A stretch of 64,000 bases of DNA from Onchocerca volvulus (lineage: Eukaryota; Nematoda; Chromadorea; Rhabditida; Onchocercidae): NCBI GenBank assembly GCA_000499405.2, contig HG738137.1, forward strand, positions 18,250,581-18,314,580. Direction: 5' to 3'. Within the stretch, counting starts at the first letter, position 1. Each line of letters starts with the position of its first letter. The position numbers were made by a program, and so were the translations under genes. Below the pieces are notes generated by a model, which was given only the letters and a program-made list of their open reading frames with translations, searched no databases and was not told the origin of the DNA. Below, piece after piece: positions 1 through 10,500 of the stretch.

Positions 1-313
1 ATTTGAGAAAGATGTCAAAAAATTGCAAGACACTTGATAGCTTCGTTATCAAGAATTAGCTAATTATGAAAAAGAAGACAGATAAAGAAGACATGAAATC
101 ATACTTTATCAAGAACAATTCAAATATAATTGAGATTTGAAATAATTGAGAGATTACAAGAGTGAAAATTACTTAGCTTAGTTATAAACAAATTTCGGAA
201 AAAAAAATTAAATCTGTGATTTAAAGAAAAAAAAATTAAATCTGTGATTAAATCTGAAAATATTCTGTGAAATGCTATTTTTGAAATTAGAATGAAAATT
301 TGAAAAAATAAAC

Positions 314-2929
314 CTGGACAATAGAGATTCGAAATAGTTTTCAAAGCTATTAGTGGTGTAATCACGTGCTTCATACCATACATACGGTTTATCCGGAAAA
401 ATATGCAAATTCAAGTATTTTACATGCTAGAATCATATGAAATTTCTAATCTCCTAAATAACTGTAATATTCATGGTCAAAAGTTAAATATATCCAAGTT
501 CAAGTTGTGTAATTCATGATTTGGGGAAAAAAAAAAAGAATTTTAAAACTTTTTCCAGTTTCTCTAAACGAAGAAGTTGTTATACAAATGCGAAAACATC
601 ACAATTAGATAACTTTAAAAATGCGGATTTTAATTCTTCAAGTAATTTGAAACCTTTAATTTCTTCACTTTCGCCGACGATATCTCCAAAATACTTTCGA
701 TAGTTAACAATCCTTTGCCGTAACCAACCAATTGATTGAAATCGCAAATTTTAATTTCATTTGATTTCATGTCTTGCTTGTTGCAGTAGCCATAAGTTGT
801 CGGAATTAATTTCTATAAGCATTTGTCATTTCATTACTATTTTCACTTCATTTTTTGATCATCAATTATTAATGATTACTAGTAATTACTAATAATCATT
901 GATAACTGATGATTTAAAAAATGAAGTGAAAATAGTAGAAATGAAAATTCATTTTGTATTTTTAATGGAAAATTCACCATAGTTCTACAGTATATCTTGC
1001 AATACTGAATGTAATTTGAATGAAAAGTATCGCATCATTTAATAAAATATTCCATTTTTCTTTCCAAAGAGTTAAAAGTAAAGTTAAATAAAAAATTTCT
1101 AAATTTCAAAAGATTGAGAGAATAAGAAGGAATATGAATAAGATAGGAATAAAAAACTGAAATATCTCAGAAGATGCTTTTGACTAATTAAATTTCTAAT
1201 ATTCTCACTTGTGTTCAATAAAAATGCTTACTTTATTTGGCTCTTTGTCACTTTCCTTGCATCTTAATTCGATCAAATTAATCACTTTATAATTCCCATT
1301 TTTGGTAAGCATTATCTTATTGTAGCATTTCGCATAAGTCGGATCGCAAAATTTCTGGATCGCTTTCGCTTTATTAGTTTTCGCCATATTTTTGATGGCT
1401 TTCAGTACTGAAGCTGAAGCCGCTTTATAATATGCTACTCCAATCAAATTAGCCTTTTTCATCTATTTGCGAAAAGCAATAATGTCGAAAATCATTAATG
1501 TCAGAAATCAATGAACTATGACCCCAGACAGAATATATAATGCACCGATAGTTTGTCTAAGTATGGTATCTCATTTATGTTTCATTAAAAATATCACTAA
1601 AATATTTCCCGACATTTGGCATTCTTTATTACTTAAATCTTACTATCTCCTTCAAACAAAACCATTTATGATTTGAATATTTTTGAAAATCCAATGAAGG
1701 TTAAAAATTCAGATAAATGATCTTATATGAAAATTTTGAAAGATTCATCTGAAAAAAAAAAAATTTTGAGACAGCAAAGTAAAAAAATACCGCTATTTTT
1801 GCTGACATTTTCACCATCATAAATTCGAGTTTCTTCATGCATAGTGCCGGCAGAAATATTACTATCTGGTAGTGGAAACTTTATCATTCTTATCAGAAGT
1901 AAACATCCATCACAAGCATATGAAGTTAATTTACTTTTCGGTCGACGAGATATCTCATTTTTCTGCAAAATAGACAATTTAATTGCTTTTCATTACGGTG
2001 TTTATAAAGAATAGCTGATCATTTAAGAATAAAACTTTGTTATATAAAATTACAAACAAGTCTGTCTGTTTACTTAAAATGTTCGATACAAAAATTTTCT
2101 ATTTATATTTAATTTTCTATTACTAATTAGCAATTTTCCTCCGTCTATTCGCCTAATTTGTCTCTTTACCATAGTTTTTTTCAATGTCATTGTTGGTGTA
2201 GAAAGAAGTTCAACGAATCGTTTCACAAGTAATCGTTCGAACTAAAAAACTTTCCATGCCATAAATCAATTTAAGTTAAATGTTGAAGCAATCATTAACT
2301 CACTTCAACCGGTGATAAAGCCATTCTTTTCGGTTGCAGCAATGCAAGTTCATATTTTGAAACTTTTCCATCATTCCCTAATAGCTCAATTTTATATTCT
2401 AAATACGTTTCACCGTTACGTGTTTGATTGACACGCATAACTGTGTGAATTCGTATCGGCTCTGCAACAAATAATTTCATTTTAATTTATAAATTAATTA
2501 GTTATTTATTGGTTAGAAATTGTACATAATTAATTATAAAACATGATTAATTAATAAAATTTAAAGTGTTTAGTTATATTAGATGGGATTACGATAGTTA
2601 TGAGAATTTTATTTGTACATTTCGATGAAGTTTATAATTAGATAAGTAGCCATCTTAACTAATTAATTGTGACAAGGATATCAATTCGAAAAAGATTGAG
2701 TTTTTCTAAAAAACGAAAAAATCTCATTTTACCTGGATTTTATTTAAATATTTAAATAAATAAGTCCTCTATTTTAGCGCAAATTATGCCATATGCTATT
2801 CGAACGTATTTACGTAGATTAAAAAAAAAATATTTGAAGACTAATTTTTTTTTCCATAAAATATATCGTACCATTCATATTCGCTAATATTCTTTCTTTT
2901 TCATCGGTGATTTTTGTCATTTTTGACAT
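314..2929 (-). CDS. Unrecognised multi-exon protein, 3' end off the left edge
   Basis: Proposed exons (5' to 3' on minus): 2929-2872 (begins [19 protein letters not shown]), 2461-2304, 1962-1807 (alternative end 1791), 1462-1232, 812-654, 426-314. Exon 1 ends in phase 1 and exon 2 restores frame as GAG; the others join in phase 0. Donors include GTGAGT (after 2304) and GTAAGC (after 1232); the GTCAGC donor after 1807 is weak. The product begins with a short acidic-basic segment, then a polar region with readable stretches such as [20 protein letters not shown] and [21 protein letters not shown] see no signal peptide or membrane helix and recognise no family. A TTTAGTCACAG acceptor just upstream of the ATG could take a spliced leader. 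Exon 6 ends in phase 2, so the gene should continue beyond base 1. Individual exons 2, 3, 4 and 6 look coding; their joining into one gene is inference. Confidence 0.45.
827..943. repeat. Long imperfect inverted repeat (hairpin or MITE-like)
   Basis: The left arm starts CATTTCATTACTATTTTCAC and the right arm is its near reverse complement, ending GTGAAAATAGTAGAAATG. The arms are about 50 bp each with a very short AT-rich centre around 880-890. It lies in the proposed intron between exons 4 and 5 of the unrecognised left-edge gene, about 15 bp upstream of the exon 5 acceptor. No target-site duplication was identified. Confidence 0.75.
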
Positions 2930-4379
2930 TACATTTCGTTGCTTGATCTGTGACTAAATTTTAATTTTTGATTGATTTATTCATAATTATATGAATGAAT
3001 AAGTAATTAATTAGTGATTTCATTAGGTTTAAAACAGACAAGAAACAAAAACTAATTAATGATGACAAGGTTCCACAATCAGCATTTATTCTTCTCAAAT
3101 AAACTGCATAGTATTCGAATTGTCTACACATTCTTTTATTTTAATTTTCAATTATTCATAAAGATTTGATATTTTAGCTTAGATCAGTCATTATTCGACC
3201 TGACAACATTCATAACATCACATCTTTACAGTAGCAATCGATCTCTTGCATACAGTATTAATCCATTTATTATTACCATATCTTAGGTCTTCTTTTATCA
3301 GTGATAAAAGATCCCTTACTACTATACTCATTTTTTATCAATTTTTGATACCTGATTGACAAAAAAATGATAGCAAAAGCTGATAATAGAGTTGAATTGA
3401 AGTAATGTTTTCATTTTACTATAAACAAAAACAGTTCTTAGCTTACTTATAAAAATTCAATTTCAATAAAATGTTGGTTACAAGGACAAAACTGCAAAAT
3501 TTACTATAACTTATAATTTGATTTTGATAAGAAAAAGAAATGAGAATGAATGATAAAAGCGATTGCCCGCATTTTTTTTAATTTATCAATAAAAGATTGC
3601 TCTGATTTTTGGAATAAATCTATGATTTTAGGAAAAGTTTTTCGTAAAAATAACAAACTCTTTATTTCTCATAATATATGTAAGTTATTTCAGAGAAAAA
3701 TACTGTTTCAAATACTCCAAAGTTGGGAAAAACAGATGAGATAAACACAGGCAAAATATCAAAACGAAGGCTTTTTTTTTGTCTCAATGTTATTCTTTTT
3801 AAATTTAATTAATTAATTAGAAAAAAATTTTGATTTTGATGAACTTCATACACGCATATACCCATACATACTGAGTAAAAAATGGGAAAAAATAAAAAAA
3901 GCAATTTTCAAAAAAAAGTTTTGTGTGGTTTAACTTTTTTTTTTTTTTTTTTTAATAATATAGAGAAATAACAGATAAATATCGAAGAATTGTAGTCCGA
4001 TAGCAATAAATACAATAAAAACTTAAAAACTTGAACTACTTCAACTCATTAAGTAAGTCTATTCCTCGATATAAGTAAATTTTTGAATTGAATTTTAAAA
4101 ACGAAACCACTAATTTGCGATATGGATCCATCATCAATGAATGCTTAACATCTGATTTATCGATAAAATCTAAAAATAATTTAAATTTCTATAATTTCGG
4201 GAAAAATTTTGAAAGAGATATATCTTCTATAAAAAATAATGGTTCAGAAATAAGCATACGTTCATGGCGCTTCGGTACTCTTGTAACACTTTTCGATATT
4301 TTATTTTCTTTCGAGTATCTATGAATCTAAAATTACAAGAACTTCTGACATTAATATTGCTGTAGAAATCTTTTTGAAA
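2930..4379. other. Intergenic stretch, no supportable gene
   Basis: AT-rich sequence between two minus-strand genes. It holds long T and A runs (for example near 3935-3955) and a short AATTAATTAATTAG tract near 3806. Short open frames at 3550-3744 and 4088-4324 have no acceptor, conserved motif or clear codon signal that I can support. Confidence 0.5.
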
Positions 4380-6117
4380 TCATTCAGCATTTCTCAAAAA
4401 TACAACCATTTGAATTTGATTTCGATTTATTCGCCTTGAGTTCTAAAAACTCGTTTACATCGTTTTTAATACTTTCAAACATTAAAATTTGAAAACGAAC
4501 TCAGAAAGTACAAATAAGGCTAAATTTTAATATTTAATAAATTAAATAAAAGAATATTTACAGGTTTTCTTTGATCATAACTTAGTCTTTCGTTTCTAGT
4601 CGCTTCAACAGCAGTTTTTAGCCTAGAAAGAGAAATTCATTTAGGCTCAGCATTAGAACAAATTGAATTAACTTTTTAGATGTTGCACAGTCTTGTCTTG
4701 ATCTTACACTCGGAAAAAAAGATAATAATTTAAATTATTTTTTGTTTCAAAATTTAAGGATTTAATAAGAGTTTGACCCCGTGGAAGGAAAGGGAATAGT
4801 TTGATTTTTGAAAGGTCAATCATTATTTCATTATGTCGTTAAGGCATAACAGATAAAACTATTCTAAACATCTAATTTTTTTCAGATTCAAATTTTGTTG
4901 TGTTTCTATATAAATACATTATTATAGTGAATGATCGAGTAGTTCTCAGGTCAAAAAAAAAAAAAAAAAAAAAAGACAGGAAAAAATATTTTCAAAAAAT
5001 TTACAATGTTGAAACAGTAATACCCGACATCATATCAATGCGACAAACAATATATTAGTTTATTTTAAGCAGATTTTAATTAATTATCATAAATGTTAAA
5101 GTGTGGGTAAATGTTAGATGGGGAAATGAAAACTAGAGAAAAACGAGTAGATGATCAATTCTTAAACGATCATCTATTTCTCGATAAATAATTGAATAAG
5201 ATGCACAGAATGAATGGAAGTAAAAAAATAATTAAATCATTAAAGGATTTAATTTTAATTACTAATTAAATTTAATCATTAATTAAATCAGTAAAAAAAA
5301 CCATTAAGTTTTTATATATTGTCAAAGAAGCTGAATAATTTAGCAGTTAATAAGGATGAATGAAAATGTAAATCAGATATAAACGATATTTCTCGATTTA
5401 TAAAAGAAAATAGCAATAACCTTTCCTTAGATTCTTCCAGAGAAATTTGCTTACATTTAAGAAGATTTATCATTGCTTCGATGTTATCTGCTGAATTCTT
5501 CACCTAAATGATAATTAATTAAATCAGCCAGTAATTTTCTTCTGATTTAAGTTAATTTCCAGCACTAATGATTTCTTTCTGATAGTGTTTCTATTTTATT
5601 TTCAATAATTCTTTAAATGTAAGTGATCTGAGAAATGACGAAGAATGATTTATTACTTCTTTATTTTCCGTCTAAAAGGTAATTTTTCTTGCTTCACTTT
5701 AAACATCGTTATATCAGTCAAAAGACTGTTTAAATATTTTCAATTCTATTGACAAACCCAATGAAGGATAGCTTAATTAGCGGGAATAGATAAGAGAGAT
5801 TAAGAAGCTATAAGTGTTTTCATTAATGAGGATTTTATGATATTTAGCTGATAAACGGTTCACGTACGAAAGTGATGGAGTAGATCAAAGATTAAGAAAA
5901 CGTTCTTTGATGGGAATCTAAAGTATCGGACAATCATCGTAGATTCTATGATCATACAAGGCAATGTGCTGAGAAAATTGTATCTTTAGCAGATGCGCTC
6001 TCGTTGAATTCACTATGAATTTTCTTGGTTTTTTGCTTTCTGGACATTATTTGTTGGATTCTCTCTTCTTTTGGCGCAAAATCCTGCAACTCGATGGATT
6101 CTGAATCTCATTTTCAT
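4380..6117 (-). CDS. Small basic helical protein, 92 aa, four exons
   Basis: Exons on minus: 6117-6046 (starts MKMRFRIHRVAGF), 5503-5421, 4622-4562, 4442-4380 (ends FLRNAE, stop TGA). Lengths 72, 83, 61 and 63 nt total 93 codons, and every junction phase agrees: phase 0, then AG+G making Arg, then phase 0. Acceptors are TTTCTAG or TTTTAG type; donors are GTTATT and GTAAAT, plus a weaker GTCCAG after the first exon. A CTCTTTCTAG acceptor about 28 nt upstream of the ATG fits spliced-leader addition. The protein is rich in Arg, Lys and Glu and reads as helical (KQISLEESKER, TAVEATRNERLSYDQRKP), with a basic N-terminus that could be a mitochondrial presequence. No membrane helix. Family not recognised. 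The first exon is the least certain, because other frames on both strands are also open there. Confidence 0.5.
5148..5176. repeat. Perfect short hairpin
   Basis: TAGATGATC at 5148-5156 and GATCATCTA at 5168-5176 form a perfect 9-bp stem with an 11-base loop; flanking CGAG and CTCG extend it imperfectly. It lies in an intron of the small basic protein gene. Function unknown. Confidence 0.7.
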
Positions 6118-6926
6118 CGATATTAATGAAGACAGGAGCAGTTGACTAGAAAGAGTTATCTTCTACAAAATTTGATTTAGATTTGGATCGTGTTTTTAAA
6201 CAATTCAAATGAACTATTTGTGATGAAGGATGAAATTAAATAAATCAAGCTTCGATTACTTTTGAGTAATTGTTTCTTCTATTACTTCAAATTTAACGGA
6301 AAAGATAAGATACAGAATTTAAATTCAAAATTTAAAAAAATTCTGAAATAAATATCCGATGGATAAACATGTTTAAAAGAATAAATTGTGTCAATGACTT
6401 CGAATTCTGTAATGTAATATAGTAATCAGAGAATCAAGATCAGAATTAATTAGTTTAGGATCTTCCTTCTGTTAATTAGGATCTTTTTTTAATTAATGTA
6501 AAAAAAAAATCATCAGAATTTCCCATGATATATGAATCCAATAGCTTATAAAGTATTCGTTTTAATTTGCCTTCAAGCACTATAGTGATTTTTAATTTTT
6601 TTGCAATACAAATCCGTTCATACAATAATTATAGTTATGATTCAATTCAACATTCCTTATCCAGATCCGATTTTGAGTGAATAAACTGGATATTTAGTAG
6701 AATCAGTTTCAAATATGAGTTATCCAGTCTAATAATATCAATTTGTCCCAACAACTAATATGAGTAGCAAAGTACCAAGGAATCAGACAGTGTAAGCAAC
6801 CGTTCCCGACTTGTGATACTGTAAAAAATGGGAATCAGTTTGATATTCGCCAATTTATTACGATTTACAAGAAAATTAGAATCTAAAAATCTAAAAATCG
6901 ATTTAAATTTCAAAAAATAAGATTCC

Positions 6927-7195
6927 GACCAAAACATTGTGCGGAAGCTTTAGACAAGGACACTAAGTTTTCACAACGTCTCAGAGTTGGTGACATTGAT
7001 GATGTGATGGCATTTTGGTTCAGAGAAGTAAGTTCGGTTCTGCAAATACTGTCTGGAATGTTTTAGTATGTTTCTCGACGCCTAGCAGTGTGTTATTTCG
7101 TGTGTCCTGTTGTGCCGTGGTATCTCTTCAGTCACAGTGTATTTTTTCGCCCGATTTCTTGCTTGCTCTACATAATTTTCATATATTCGTGACAT
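6927..7195 (+). other. Possible two-exon 3' end of a plus-strand gene
   Basis: The frame ending at 7026 reads KDTKFSQRLRVGDIDDV then MAFWFRE, immediately followed by a consensus donor GTAAGT (7027). The next good acceptor (CTCTTCAG, ending 7133) opens in phase 0 into SQCIFSPDFLLALHNFHIFV and a stop at 7195. No convincing upstream exon or acceptor was found, and the small minus-strand gene lies just to the left. It could be a real 3' end, a non-coding first exon of the p62 gene, or a remnant. Direct splicing of 7026 to the p62 acceptor at 7530 would hit an immediate stop before the p62 ATG, which would be acceptable only as a 5' UTR. Confidence 0.22.
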
Positions 7196-7339
7196 AATTT
7201 TTTCAATTTCTTATTAATCTGATTCTCCTCAAGAAATGAATTATTTCCTTGACTTCAACCAAGTCTTCTGTACAGTATTTTTCCGCCTTTTTCCATCTAT
7301 TCGGTTCCGATGATTTTTTGCTACCAATTTCTGTTGTAT

Positions 7340-7440
7340 CCATTGATCTTCATGTTTGTTACGTGCGTTTCCGCGTGTCCTTACACGTATCCTCGGTTTA
7401 TACACGTTACTCATCGTATTACACGTTTCACGAATTTTGC
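7340..7440. repeat. Cluster of degenerate TTACACGT repeats upstream of p62
   Basis: TTACACGT or TTATACACGT occurs about every 20 nt, with related TACGTG, GCGTG and TTTCACG variants, giving an unusually CpG-rich patch in AT-rich DNA. It lies about 100-190 bp upstream of the p62 start, so it could contribute to its promoter. The same word cluster recurs at 15862-15990, so a dispersed repeat is an alternative. Confidence 0.45.
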
Positions 7441-7521
7441 AACATTTCATAAAAGTTACGCTTTTAACCTGGTAATAAAAGCTGAAATAAATGAATTTTT
7501 TCATTATGCAGTAGTTTCAGA

Positions 7522-7530
7522 ATATTTTCA
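7522..7530 (+). promoter_or_regulatory. Probable spliced-leader trans-splice acceptor for p62
   Basis: TATTTTCAG ends three bases before the ATG at 7534. No matching cis exon is needed to start the protein, and this short distance from TTTCAG to ATG is typical of trans-spliced nematode mRNAs. Confidence 0.6.
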
Positions 7531-7533
7531 GTA

Positions 7534-10500
7534 ATGTCTAGCAAGGATTTACTGTTACGTGTAGAACATGTGAAATATCGTATGCCAGGTGCTGCTAAAT
7601 CACCTGTTGGTACCTTTTATGTTTACGAGGATAGAGTCGAATGGTTGGATAATGTTTCGGATGAGAAGCTTGTCGTCATGTTCAGCGATATTAGAGGTAA
7701 GGTTTTCCTGTTTGAAACCGCAGCTAAAAAACAACCTCAAATAGCTCAGGAAATCAGTTAATGAGAGTGACCCAGGACAGACGGAATATTATTATGGAAT
7801 TTAATGTCGTCGCATTGAATCTCTAAAAATCAAATGTTTTTGTATTCTAATTTTTTTGAGGGAAAGAATAGAATTTCGTTCTCGAAATTCTTGGACATTA
7901 AATTTGGAAATGCAGTTTTGCATGGACTATGAATTTTGCTTTTTGTTTACAAACATTTGAATCATTCTTTTCATCCGTTGTCTACGGAATGCTTTCACAA
8001 TTTCAGGACAACGAATTTCGCCACCAAACAAAACAAAAACACAGCTTCAAATATGTAAACATAATGAAGAACAAGCGACATTTGTTTTCGTTAACCCACT
8101 TGGGAAGGAGGCAAGTTTTGGTTTGTTATTATTCATGCTAGACTTAGAAAGAATAATGAGTAACTGCTGCCAGATAATATTTAATATATGAGCATTTATC
8201 AGTTTATGATTTTTTTTTAATAAATTCAGGCTTTTTAAAATGAACCCGAAAACAGCAAAGTATAAAAAAATACTATTCTCGATATAAAAAAATCAAATAG
8301 CTGTATGTTTTGACTACCAATTGACAGAATTTTTTTTGTAGGAAGATTTCCATAATATATTGAGAAAAACATAATCAAATTAGTTTTAGATGCATGTAAA
8401 GGATCGCGATTTGGTGAAGGAAATGTTACAACAAGCGCTTATACATCATAGGCAGATTGCTAATCAGGTTAGAATAATTTGCTAAATTTCAGATATTAGA
8501 TTTCCATTTTGAAGTATTTAAAAGCCTGTTAGAAAAGTTTCAAATCGGAAATGTCTTAACTAATGAGCACGATGCTTGTTAAATTTTTGCTAAAGATACT
8601 TTCAGAATGCGGCACAATTATTGAAGTATAGTAAAACGAAAGAACTAGAAGCAAAGAAGAAGATTTTAGAGCGCAACAAGCATTTGCAAGAATTATACAA
8701 GCATTTAGTTGCATCAAAGCTAATATCTGCCCAAGATTTTTGGAGTGAATATTATCAAAATGTTAGTTTGTAATATATTGGAATCATATGCCATTATAAT
8801 TATGTATATATATATATATATACATGTCTTTCATTTTAAAGAAATACGGTTGTAAGCACAGGGCAGTATTCTGTATTTTATGGAAATGCACTCACTGCAA
8901 GGAATATTAATAAATCAAATTAGATAAATGAAACGAAATAGGAGACTAAAACATATATGTATATAAGGTTTAACATCTCAAATTTCATTATTCTCAGAAC
9001 GGCGGAATCTCAATAAAAATTATTATCTCTTCAAGCTATATATATCGAGCGATTTATTTAGAATGACACAGATAGCGGCAAATTAGGTGTTTCAAGTGGG
9101 TTTCTGAGCAGTATTGCGCAATCCGAAGGCACGAATGGAGTCAAATTAAATCTCAATATTGACACAATTCAGAGTATATTCAGGACTTATCCAGCAGGTT
9201 TTTCACTTCATAAAATTCTTCACTTTCGCTATTTCAAATTTTTTAAAAGAGTTAATTCAAATCTTCTTTAATTCTAGTAGAAAGGAAGCATCTGGAACTA
9301 GTGCCGCACGAAATGACCGAGCAAGAATTTTGGGCCAAATTTTTCCAGTCACATTATTTTCATCGTGAACGTGAGGTAGCGCCTAGTTCATCTGATCCAT
9401 TTTCGGATTGCATTAAAGCTGATAATGCTGGTAATGTTTGACATTTATCATACTCATTTTATGATTGCGAACTCTTGCAATTTTTAGCTTATAATATTAG
9501 AATTATTTAAAAGAACTTGCCTTTTGCTTCGTTTTTTTTTTTTTTTTTTCATTGCAGAAACAATACATTCATACTGAATTTTCCAGAAATGCGTAAACTA
9601 TTGGATACAAAGATTGCCCATAAGACTCTCGATTTTTCATATATTCACGATGATCCTTTAATTGTAGGTTACAATTTTTTTTCTTATTACCAGAAATATT
9701 CAAAGCATTCTGTTAGTAGATTAAAAAATTTTTTTATTGCTGAATCTTTCAAAAAATTGAATTTTTAGAACAACATATCGTCTTCGTCGCAGTATGCTTC
9801 TTCAACAAAAAACATTTTGATGAAAAGATTCAATTATTATTCAGAACGGGTTTTGCTTGCTACAGCCGAAAATGAAATGCCCACTATTGCGAATTTCGAA
9901 GAATCGAATGAAGAAAGCACGAAAGTATTTTTTTTATTATATTTTTGAATAGGAAATTTTGCAAGAATTGATTCAAACCATCGTTGATTTTAATGGACAT
10001 TATGACAAAGTTTAATCATCCGGTCAGTTTATTTATTCTGGTGATATCAGAATTACGCGACATATACAACTGCATATGATTTTCTTGGGAAATAATATGG
10101 AATGTTAACAATTAAACATTATTGTTTAAGCTATCTATTGATTCAGTTATTACAGGTTCATATCGTTTGATCGTTAATCTTACTTGGTGGGCGCTTTTTA
10201 TTCTTTCCCTTGCTTAGTTATTATTAATCAAGTTTATTTCCCTTACTTAGTTATTATTAATTTGAAAATTGTAAATTTTCTTTCACTGTCAACTTCATTA
10301 TGTAAACTTGGTATTTCCAGGTGGACAAATCGAAATCAGAAGAGGATGAAAATGAAATAATACTAGAAAGTGAGGAGTTGAAGTCAGATCAGCACGAGGA
10401 ACAATTAGACCTTATTTCATTTGCAGTAAGTGATGTAGTAAGATCAACAAAACATTATACCGATGAGCAAGCACAAGCTTATCGAGATACCGTGTTAAGG

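Noticed and set aside
5848..6160. Plus-strand frames such as RRFYDHTRQCAEKIVSLADA and FAFWTLFVGFSLLLAQNPAT
   Set aside because: They change frame twice with no splice sites, while the minus strand gives a phase-consistent exon of the small basic protein. Kept only as a caution about the strand here.
7697..7761. In-frame extension of p62 exon 1 (ETAAKKQPQIAQEIS) that looks like the next part of the PH domain
   Set aside because: It reads to a stop, whereas splicing at GTAAGG (7697) to 8007 in phase gives a continuation matching the p62 family much better.
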